From the NCBI GenBank assembly GCA_030636545.1, contig DAOVWR010000010.1, forward strand, positions 1 to 21,773: a DNA stretch of 21,773 nucleotides, in the 5' to 3' direction. Shown piece after piece: positions 16,003-21,773 of this stretch; position 1 is the stretch's first letter; each line of letters starts with the position of its first letter. The notes beneath the pieces were generated by a model, which did not search any database, was not told where the DNA came from, and was given only the letters and a program-made list of their open reading frames with translations. The translations under genes were made by a program, and so were the position numbers. Source of the DNA: Mycoplasmatota bacterium (GTDB lineage: Bacteria; Bacillota_I; Bacilli_A; Izemoplasmatales; Izemoplasmataceae).

Positions 16003-16794
16003 ATGATACGTAAACTTATAGAATCTGATCGCTCAAGTGTTTTAGAGTATTTATATCGTAGTCCATCATTGAACATATTCATCATAGGTGATATTGAAAC
16101 TTTTGGATTTGCTAAAGACTTTCAAACAATTTATGGTCAATTTAATACCGAAAACAAGTATTTGTCTGTCTTGCTTTTCTATCGAGAAAATGTTGTATTC
16201 TATTCTCATGTTGACCAGTTTGATACACAATGGTTAATAACATTAGCGAACCATGAATTTCTATATCTAAGTGGTAGAAAGACCTTAATGGACTTGATTT
16301 ATCCACATCTTTCAGGTTTTGATTATAAGGAATTATACTTCGCAGAAGCTAAAAAACTAACAAATGAATTTAAGAATATTAAAATATCTATTAAGAAATT
16401 AGATACAAAAGAAGATGCGTTATTATTATACCCATTACTAGAATCTATTACTGAATTTGGAGTTTCAAAACAAGGTATTGATCATTTTGTCGAAGGTAAG
16501 ATGAACAGTAAAGAAATGGGTGTTACCTATTTTATCGAAGAAGGTGGAATTGCTATTTCTACCGTAGCTACAACTGCTGAAACAACTAAAAACGCAATGA
16601 TAATTGCAGTAGCTACACATATATCTGCTAGAAATAGAGGGTTAGCTTCTTATCTAATGTCACATTTAATGAAAGAATATTTTAATAAAAACAAATATCT
16701 ATGTCTTTTTTATGATAATCCCCAAGCAGGAAATATCTATAAAAGACTAGGGTTTATTGACACAGAAAAGTGGGTCATGATTAACAAGAGGTGA
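16003..16794 (+). CDS. GNAT-family N-acetyltransferase, two-domain type
   Basis: A 263-residue protein. The C-terminal half is a GNAT fold: AVATHISARNRGLASYLM carries the acetyl-CoA-binding R/Q-x-x-G-x-G/A pattern as R210-N-R-G-L-A215, followed by FYDNPQAGNIYKRLGF, the usual N-x-x-A-x-x-x-Y-x-x-x-G-F end. The N-terminal half (about 1-130) is a degenerate GNAT-like region as in the YjdJ/"GNAT_acetyltran" group; no substrate can be named. The ribosome-binding site is poor (AAGTGATG), five bases after the dtd stop, suggesting coupling. Its own TGA stop lies within the ribosome-binding site of the following acetyltransferase gene. It stands where Bacillus has lytH. Confidence 0.8.
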   Translation: MIRKLIESDRSSVLEYLYRSPSLNIFIIGDIETFGFAKDFQTIYGQFNTENKYLSVLLFYRENVVFYSHVDQFDTQWLITLANHEFLYLSGRKTLMDLIYPHLSGFDYKELYFAEAKKLTNEFKNIKISIKKLDTKEDALLLYPLLESITEFGVSKQGIDHFVEGKMNSKEMGVTYFIEEGGIAISTVATTAETTKNAMIIAVATHISARNRGLASYLMSHLMKEYFNKNKYLCLFYDNPQAGNIYKRLGFIDTEKWVMINKR

Positions 16795-16799
16795 AAAGA

Positions 16800-17408
16800 A
16801 TGATTAAAATCTTATTACCAGTTATGGAAACAACTAGACTAACTTTACGACCATTATCTTTAATTGATATTGACGATGTTTTTGAATATGCTCAAAGCCC
16901 CTTGGTTGGACCAAATGCAGGATGGAGACCGCATACATCTAAATTAGAATCTGAAGCATTTATAAAGTATTCTATTAAGAAAAGAGAATTTGGACAACCA
17001 GGAATTTATGCAATTGTTTTAAGAAAAAACAATAAGATGATTGGAACAATCGAAATTCATTCTTATAATCAGTATAAGGCAGAAATTGGTTTTGTCCTTA
17101 ATCCTGATTACTGGGCACAAGGAATTGTCGTAGAAGCAGCAAAAGCAGTTATTGTCTACGGCTTTGAAATCCTCCGTTTAAAAAGACTACAATATGGATA
17201 TTTCTTATTTAATGTCCGAAGTAAACGAGTTTGTGAAAAGTTAGAATTTACAAAAGAAGGCATTCTAAGAAACAAATTCCAAAACTATAATGGTGAAATA
17301 ATTGATGAAGTAGTTGCTTCAATTACTCATGAAGATTATCATTCAAACAAAATTGCCTGGATAGTTGAATTTAAAAAAGGCTTAAAAGTTGACTCTAAAG
17401 GCTTTTAA
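16800..17408 (+). CDS. RimJ/RimL-like GNAT N-acetyltransferase
   Basis: A 202-residue GNAT protein of the RimJ/RimL/SpeG-like group. It has the N-terminal ETTRLTLRPL strand typical of these enzymes, then MIGTIEIHSYN, EIGFVLNPDYWAQGIVVEA (motif A, with acetyl-CoA loop AQGIVVEA at 106-113) and NVRSKRVCEKLEFTKEGILR (motif B). RimJ-like proteins acetylate N-terminal amines of ribosomal proteins, but members also act on antibiotics or small molecules, so the substrate is open. The ATG at 16800 follows GAGGTGA by five bases; Met9 is a second possible start matching many homologs. The last codons carry the -35 box of the downstream T-box promoter. Confidence 0.85.
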   Translation: MIKILLPVMETTRLTLRPLSLIDIDDVFEYAQSPLVGPNAGWRPHTSKLESEAFIKYSIKKREFGQPGIYAIVLRKNNKMIGTIEIHSYNQYKAEIGFVLNPDYWAQGIVVEAAKAVIVYGFEILRLKRLQYGYFLFNVRSKRVCEKLEFTKEGILRNKFQNYNGEIIDEVVASITHEDYHSNKIAWIVEFKKGLKVDSKGF

Positions 17409-17417
17409 GGTTATAAT
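17389..17417 (+). promoter_or_regulatory. Strong promoter of the hisS-aspS T-box leader
   Basis: TTGACT (17389-17394), exactly 17 bases and TATAAT (17412-17417) make this the best consensus promoter in the window (5/6 and 6/6). The -35 box lies inside the end of the acetyltransferase gene. An 8-bp inverted repeat, CTTAAAAG (17381-17388) with CTTTTAAG (17402-17409), brackets the -35 box. Confidence 0.85.
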
Positions 17418-17423
17418 TTATAA

Positions 17424-17652
17424 AGTAAATTGATGAAAAAGAATAGTAATTAGATTTCTTAGTCTTAGAGAAAGATACCTTGGCTGAAAGTATCTACTTA
17501 GGGTTTAATGAAGACACTTTTGAGGGCTTTTCTGAAGTATTAGTAGGAAAAGACGTAACTCGCGTTAAGAGTTAAGGGCCTAGTAAACTAGGAACTAAGG
17601 TGGTACCGCGGAAATATTTTCGTCCTTAAACGTTTGTTTAGGGACGTTTTTT
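17424..17652 (+). ncRNA. T-box riboswitch leader of hisS-aspS (GAC/CAC specifier)
   Basis: A T-box leader reads uncharged tRNA and controls termination before the synthetase genes. Stem I has GATGAAAAAG at its base, AGTA (17444-17447), the AGAGA motif and GGCTG (GNTG) loop capped by GATAC/GTATC, then GAAGACACTTTTGAG on the 3' side. The triplet at the specifier position is GAC (17513-17515), followed by A, indicating tRNA-Asp. CAC (His) overlaps it at 17515-17517. Further hairpins are TAACTC/GAGTTA around CGCGTTAA, and CCTAG-TAAA-CTAGG (17579-17592). The T-box AAGGTGGTACCGCGG is at 17597-17611. Antiterminator pairing TAAGG (17596-17600) with CCTTA (17624-17628) excludes the terminator. Boundaries are approximate. 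Confidence 0.92.
17621..17652 (+). terminator. T-box-regulated intrinsic terminator
   Basis: CGTCCTTAAAC (17621-17631) pairs with GTTTAGGGACG (17636-17646), one G-U pair, loop GTTT, then six Ts. The left arm contains the CCTTA used by the antiterminator, so the two structures are mutually exclusive. Confidence 0.92.
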
Positions 17653-17672
17653 ATTATAAAGGAGTGATTTAT

Positions 17673-18992
17673 ATGTATCAAAAGATCAAAGGAACATACG
17701 ACTTATTACCAAATGACACTAAGAAATGGCAATCATTGGAAAAAACAATAAGATCGGTTAGTAAAATTTATAATTATGAAGAAATTAGAACACCAATCTT
17801 TGAAAATACTGAGTTGTTTCACCGTTCAGTAGGAGAAGAAACTGATATTGTTTCAAAAGAAACTTACGATTTTATTGACAGAGGTAAACGTCATATTACC
17901 TTGCGACCTGAGGGGACTGCCCCAGTCGCAAGAAGCTATATTGAGAATAAATTATACGCTGATAAACTCCCAGTTAAGAAACTATACTATATGGGACCAA
18001 TGTTTCGTTATGAACGTCCTCAAAAGGGAAGATACCGTCAATTTGCTCAGTTTGGGGCAGAGGCTTTTGGTAGTACTTCACCGTTGCTTGATGCGGAGAT
18101 TATTAGTTATGCAGTAAGTGTAATCAAAGCTTTAAAAATAAAAGATGTTGAAGTTCATGTAAATTCTATTGGTGATCAAGAATCAAAAGTAATGTATAAA
18201 GAAGCACTTATCGCTTACTTAGAAAAAGATGTTCAGACATTATGTAGTGATTGTCAAAAAAGATTTGAAACAAATCCTTTGAGAATCTTAGATTGTAAAG
18301 TTGATAAAGATACTGAGTTACTTAAAAACGCTCCTAAACCACTTGATTATTTGAATGAAGAAAGTAAAACTCATTTCAATAAACTACTTGCTTATTTAGA
18401 TGCAATGGAAATTAAATACGTTATTGATAGAAACCTTGTTAGAGGGCTTGATTATTATACACACACTGTTTTTGAAGTTAATGCTAACTTAGAAACATTA
18501 GGTGCTCAAAATACTATTTGTGGTGGTGGAAGATACAATCACTTAGTATCATCACTTGGTGGGCCTGATATACCTGGTGTTGGATTTGCATTTGGACTTG
18601 AAAGATTAATGTTTGCTTTAGAGAGTGTTAATTTCAAAGGAACTCCAGACTACTTACACCTTTATTTAATGATATTAGGTGAAGAACAAAAAGAAGATGG
18701 AATTAGATTATTAAATAGATGTCGTATTGGTGGATTATTCAGTGATATAGACTTTCTTGATAAGAATTTAAAAGCACAGTTTAAACTAGCTGACAACATG
18801 AATGCTCGTTTCATTGCTATCTATGGTGCTAATGAAAAAGCAAAAGGTGAAATAAACGTTAAAGACAAAGATACTGGTAAAGAAATTACTATTAAAAGTA
18901 GTCAATTATATAACCATATCATCACAGAATTAATGAATCCAAATCACTCATGTGAAACATGTGAAGAAGATTCATGCGATGATTGCGAATAA
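17673..18992 (+). CDS. hisS: Histidyl-tRNA synthetase with an extra C-terminal Cys-rich tail
   Basis: Class II synthetase charging tRNA-His. In its 439 residues are motif 1 (YNYEEIRTPIFE, 33-44), TLRPEGT (76-82), motif 2 (PMFRYERPQKGRYRQF, 109-124), the HisRS-specific LVRGLDYYT (255-263), motif 3 (GVGFAFGLERL, 302-312) and a C-terminal anticodon-binding domain. The enzyme ends in an unusual tail with C427-x2-C430-x4-C435-x2-C438 amid acidic residues, which looks able to bind a metal. The ATG at 17673 follows AAGGAG (17659-17664) by 8 bases; an in-frame ATG at 17634 is rejected because it lies within the terminator hairpin. aspS follows 11 bases after the stop, and both depend on the T-box. 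Confidence 0.96.
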   Translation: MYQKIKGTYDLLPNDTKKWQSLEKTIRSVSKIYNYEEIRTPIFENTELFHRSVGEETDIVSKETYDFIDRGKRHITLRPEGTAPVARSYIENKLYADKLPVKKLYYMGPMFRYERPQKGRYRQFAQFGAEAFGSTSPLLDAEIISYAVSVIKALKIKDVEVHVNSIGDQESKVMYKEALIAYLEKDVQTLCSDCQKRFETNPLRILDCKVDKDTELLKNAPKPLDYLNEESKTHFNKLLAYLDAMEIKYVIDRNLVRGLDYYTHTVFEVNANLETLGAQNTICGGGRYNHLVSSLGGPDIPGVGFAFGLERLMFALESVNFKGTPDYLHLYLMILGEEQKEDGIRLLNRCRIGGLFSDIDFLDKNLKAQFKLADNMNARFIAIYGANEKAKGEINVKDKDTGKEITIKSSQLYNHIITELMNPNHSCETCEEDSCDDCE

Positions 18993-19003
18993 GGAGAATA
19001 ATT

Positions 19004-20749
19004 ATGAAAAGAACACATAACAATGGACAATTAAAACTTGAAAACACTAATGAAATAGTTACTCTAAAAGGTTGGGTTTCTAAAAAAAGAGACCTTGGTG
19101 GACTTGTTTTTATCGATTTACGAGATCGTTTTGGGATAACTCAACTTGCTTTTCATCCAGAATCACCGCTTTACCAAAAAACACTTAAAATTAAGAATGA
19201 ATATGTTCTCGAAGTAACAGGTAAAGTTATCGAAAGAAGTTCAAAAAACAAAAATATTCCAACTGGTGATATAGAAGTAGAAGTCACTGAGTTGATAATC
19301 TTAAATACTTCAGCGCAAACACCATTAATTATTCAGGATAAAACTGATGCCTTAGAAGAAGTAAGACTAAAGTATCGTTATCTTGATTTAAGAAGACCAA
19401 TCTTACAAGAAAACTTTATTATTAGACACAAAGCTAGTCAAGCAGTTAGGGAGTTTTTAAATGAAGAAGGTTTCTTAGAAATAGAAACACCGATTTTAAC
19501 TAAATCTACTCCTGAAGGGGCTAGAGATTACCTTGTGCCTTCAAGAATTAATGGTGGAGAATTTTATGCACTTCCGCAATCTCCACAAATATTTAAGCAA
19601 TTATTAATGATTTCTGGATTTGAAAAATACTACCAAATTGCTAAATGTTTTAGAGATGAAGACTTACGAAGTGACCGCCAACCAGAATTCACACAAATTG
19701 ATATTGAAGTTAGTTTTATGGATCAAGATGAAATCTTAGATGTTAGTGAAAGAATGATTAAATCAATCATGAAAAAGGTCAAAAATGTTGATTTAGTTGA
19801 CCCGTTTCCACGTATAACATACAAACAAGCAATGGATAAATATGGTATCGATAAGCCAGATACTAGATTTGATATGCATTTAGTTGATATAACTGATATA
19901 GCAGCTAAAACAGCATTTACTGTTTTTACATCAAATATTGAAAATGGCGGTATAGTTAAGGCAATCAATGTTAAAAATGGAGCATCTTTATACTCACGTA
20001 AAGGAATTGATAAACTTACAGACTACGTTAAAAAGTTTAGAGCTAAAGGCTTAGCTTATCTTAAATTAACTAATACACTTGCTGGTAGTATTATTAAATT
20101 CTTGGACGAAGACCTACAAAAAGAAATTATTGAAAGAACAAAATTAGAAGAAAACGACTTATTACTTATTGTGTCTGATAAGGAAAGTGTTGTTAATCAA
20201 TCCCTTGGTAATTTGCGAAATCATATCGCCAAAGAACAAAAACTATATAATGATGATGATTACGATTTCCTATGGGTAATTGACTGGCCAATGTTTGAAT
20301 ATAAAGAAGAACACGGACGATATTTTTCACCTCATCACCCATTTACAATGGTTCAAGAACAAGACTTGCACTTACTTAAAGAAGCACCTGATAAAGCCCT
20401 AGCTTATTGCTATGACTTAGTAGTGCAAGGTCAAGAATTAGGTGGAGGTAGTATTAGAATTCATCAAGAAGAGGTCCAAAATCAAGTCTTTGATATTTTA
20501 GGAATCTCTAAAGAAGAACAACAACAAAAGTTTGGATTCTTATTAGATGCCTTAAAATATGGAACTCCACCACACGGTGGAATTGCCTTCGGATTTGATC
20601 GATTAATTATGCTCTTAGTTCATACTGAAAACATCAGAGAAGTTGTCGCATTTCCAAAAACTAATAGTGCTCAATGTTTATTAACACAAGCACCTAGTAG
20701 CGTCTCAGAAGAGCAATTAAAAGAATTATCAATCAAAACTATTAAATAA
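19004..20749 (+). CDS. aspS: Aspartyl-tRNA synthetase
   Basis: Class II bacterial-type AspRS of 581 residues. It has the N-terminal OB-fold anticodon domain (LKGWVSKKRDLGGLVFIDLR), the class II core with LPQSPQIFKQ and motif 2 (FRDEDLRSDRQPEFTQID, Arg217), the GAD insertion domain typical of bacteria (about 290-410), HHPFTMV, GGGSIRIH and motif 3 (GIAFGFDRL, Arg533). The ATG at 19004 follows AAGGAG by about 7 bases, a site that overlaps the hisS stop; a TTG at 18983 in the same frame is rejected. Co-transcribed with hisS under the T-box. Whether it also charges tRNA-Asn cannot be told from the window. Confidence 0.96.
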   Translation: MKRTHNNGQLKLENTNEIVTLKGWVSKKRDLGGLVFIDLRDRFGITQLAFHPESPLYQKTLKIKNEYVLEVTGKVIERSSKNKNIPTGDIEVEVTELIILNTSAQTPLIIQDKTDALEEVRLKYRYLDLRRPILQENFIIRHKASQAVREFLNEEGFLEIETPILTKSTPEGARDYLVPSRINGGEFYALPQSPQIFKQLLMISGFEKYYQIAKCFRDEDLRSDRQPEFTQIDIEVSFMDQDEILDVSERMIKSIMKKVKNVDLVDPFPRITYKQAMDKYGIDKPDTRFDMHLVDITDIAAKTAFTVFTSNIENGGIVKAINVKNGASLYSRKGIDKLTDYVKKFRAKGLAYLKLTNTLAGSIIKFLDEDLQKEIIERTKLEENDLLLIVSDKESVVNQSLGNLRNHIAKEQKLYNDDDYDFLWVIDWPMFEYKEEHGRYFSPHHPFTMVQEQDLHLLKEAPDKALAYCYDLVVQGQELGGGSIRIHQEEVQNQVFDILGISKEEQQQKFGFLLDALKYGTPPHGGIAFGFDRLIMLLVHTENIREVVAFPKTNSAQCLLTQAPSSVSEEQLKELSIKTIK

Positions 20750-20769
20750 TTTTGTTTATAATAATATTA

Positions 20770-20778
20770 TGATATAAT
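20770..20778 (+). promoter_or_regulatory. Extended -10 promoter for the AI-2E-family gene
   Basis: TGATATAAT (20770-20778) gives an extended -10 element identical to those before parE and apt. No good -35 hexamer is at 16-18 bases; TTGTTT (20752-20757) is 15 bases away. No terminator is visible after aspS, so read-through from hisS-aspS is also possible. Confidence 0.5.
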
Positions 20779-20803
20779 TAAATGGATTGAAGGATGTGAT
20801 TTA

Positions 20804-21773
20804 ATGGACAACAAAAACAAATTCTTGAGTGATGAAGTTTTAAATAAGACAATGAAGATTTTAGGAATAGTTTTACTATTCTTAGCAGATTTATATATGG
20901 CAAGTCAATTTGGTGAATTATGGGGAACTATAATTGGTGCTTTTAAAGCAGTATTAGTCCCTGTTACTTTGGCATGGCTTATCTCACTTATTATTTACCC
21001 AATAATTAGATTACTAGAAAGAAGAGGTGTTGGTCCAAGAGGATTAAGCGCTACAATCGTCTATTTTGGGACAGTAATTATTTTAGTTCTTGCAATTATT
21101 TATTTGACTCCATATGTTGTTGATCAAATCGGACAATTCTTCGATACTGATGTTCCAAAAATCACAGCTTATTTCCAGAATGATTTTAGAGCAGACTTTA
21201 TTTTTGGGACAGATATCTATGATTGGATAGCTGGAACAATTAATGAATCAACAATTATTGAAGATGGAATTAGTTCAATGATTGATTCATTAACAAGATC
21301 TTTATCTAGTTCACTAATAAGTTTAATGGTTGTTTTATTAATTTTACCTGTATTCTTATTTTACTATTTACTTGATTACGAACTTGTAAATGATTCACTA
21401 CGTTCAATCATTCCCCTAAGATATGAAAAAGATGCATCTGACTTAGGTAATAGATTAAACCAAACAGTTGGAGCATATGTACGAGGTCAGTTGATCTTAA
21501 TGTTTGCGATTGGAGCTGTAGCTACAATTATTTATAAATTAATTGGTCTTAAGTATTTCTTTGTCTTCGGATTAATTGTTGGTATAACCAACATAATCCC
21601 TTATTTTGGTGCTATTATCGCGATGGTTCCAGTTGTTGCTTACGCAATAATAACAAAAGATACAGGACCAAATCCATTTATTGTTGTACTTGTTAACTTA
21701 GTCTTGCAAACAATAGAAGGTAACATTTTCCAACCAGTTATTATGGGTAAACAATTACAAATTCACCCATTGC
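20804..21773 (+). CDS. AI-2E family transporter (YrrI/TqsA-like), 3'-truncated
   Basis: The frame is open from ATG 20804 to the window end (323 codons, no stop), so the gene is cut at its 3' side. The product is a polytopic membrane protein: hydrophobic segments lie near residues 18-33, 44-66, 81-103, 164-187 and several after 220. It matches the AI-2E transporter/PerM family: an extended soluble loop (about 105-160), VGAYVRGQLILM, GITNIIPYFGAIIA, then QTIEGNIFQPVIMG and a QIHPL end. The name comes from E. coli TqsA (autoinducer-2 export); other members are thought to carry ions, so AI-2 transport is not implied. AGGATGTGA stands 5 bases before the ATG. In Bacillus yrrI precedes alaS, so alaS may follow. 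Confidence 0.88.
   Translation, partial: MDNKNKFLSDEVLNKTMKILGIVLLFLADLYMASQFGELWGTIIGAFKAVLVPVTLAWLISLIIYPIIRLLERRGVGPRGLSATIVYFGTVIILVLAIIYLTPYVVDQIGQFFDTDVPKITAYFQNDFRADFIFGTDIYDWIAGTINESTIIEDGISSMIDSLTRSLSSSLISLMVVLLILPVFLFYYLLDYELVNDSLRSIIPLRYEKDASDLGNRLNQTVGAYVRGQLILMFAIGAVATIIYKLIGLKYFFVFGLIVGITNIIPYFGAIIAMVPVVAYAIITKDTGPNPFIVVLVNLVLQTIEGNIFQPVIMGKQLQIHPL

Noticed and set aside
17634..17672. N-terminal extension of hisS from ATG 17634
   Set aside because: The extension is encoded by the regulated terminator hairpin; ATG 17673 has a proper AAGGAG site and begins with the conserved MYQKIKGTYD.
15278..19968. Open frames opposite relA (15278-15502) and aspS (19723-19968), and a second frame in hisS (17848-18117)
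   Set aside because: All lie within strongly conserved enzymes, and the product sequences look like shadow frames.
1..21773. Possible UGA-as-tryptophan code (Mycoplasma-like)
   Set aside because: Genes end cleanly on TGA at expected family lengths (trmK, nadC, dtd) and tryptophan is TGG throughout.
1..21773. CRISPR array, insertion sequence, prophage, tRNA or rRNA genes
   Set aside because: I saw no regularly spaced repeats, transposase or phage proteins, cloverleaf sequences or rRNA segments.

Overview
The window comes from a low-GC (roughly one third G+C by eye), Gram-positive-lineage bacterium of the Firmicutes/Mollicutes type. It uses the standard genetic code: several genes end in TGA and every tryptophan is TGG, so it is not a Mycoplasma/Spiroplasma code-4 organism. 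Gene content, AGA-rich arginine usage, AGGAGG/GAGGTGA ribosome-binding sites and Bacillus-like gene order would fit an Acholeplasma/Izemoplasma-type or Erysipelotrichia-type genome. That placement is inference. Almost everything is housekeeping and on the + strand; only a small ferredoxin gene and plsY are on the - strand.

Layout. 1-1363: the 3' part of trmK (tRNA m1A22 methyltransferase) overlapping a compact Nif3-family gene, then a bidirectional terminator shared with a convergent 55-residue ferredoxin gene. 1740-1985: yneF with its own promoter and terminator. 1986-2275: a gap with no intact gene but with what looks like a frameshifted coding relic between short direct repeats. 2276-7486: plsY, divergent from parE-parC (topoisomerase IV), with back-to-back extended -10 promoters. 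7540-12772: a gene for a catalytically degenerate Fic-fold/winged-helix protein, overlapping the nadC translation signals, then argS and recJ in one run. 12794-17408: apt-relA-dtd plus two GNAT acetyltransferases. 17389-20749: a T-box-controlled hisS-aspS operon. 20770-end: a 3'-truncated AI-2E-family membrane protein.

How it fits together. The order recJ-apt-relA-dtd-(...)-hisS-aspS matches Bacillus subtilis, except that two acetyltransferases sit where Bacillus has an amidase gene (lytH). The cluster combines purine salvage, stringent response, proofreading of D-aminoacyl-tRNA and tRNA charging. The hisS-aspS leader carries overlapping GAC (Asp) and CAC (His) triplets at the specifier position, which could let one leader read two tRNAs.

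The strongest candidates for something undescribed are: (i) the Fic-like wHTH protein, which has lost the catalytic His and Arg of the Fic motif and is translationally coupled to nadC, suggesting a repurposed DNA-binding NAD-pathway regulator; (ii) the CxxC-x4-CxxC tail on HisRS; (iii) the overlapping-specifier T-box; and (iv) the coding relic between yneF and plsY. No CRISPR array, rRNA, tRNA, insertion sequence or prophage gene was seen.
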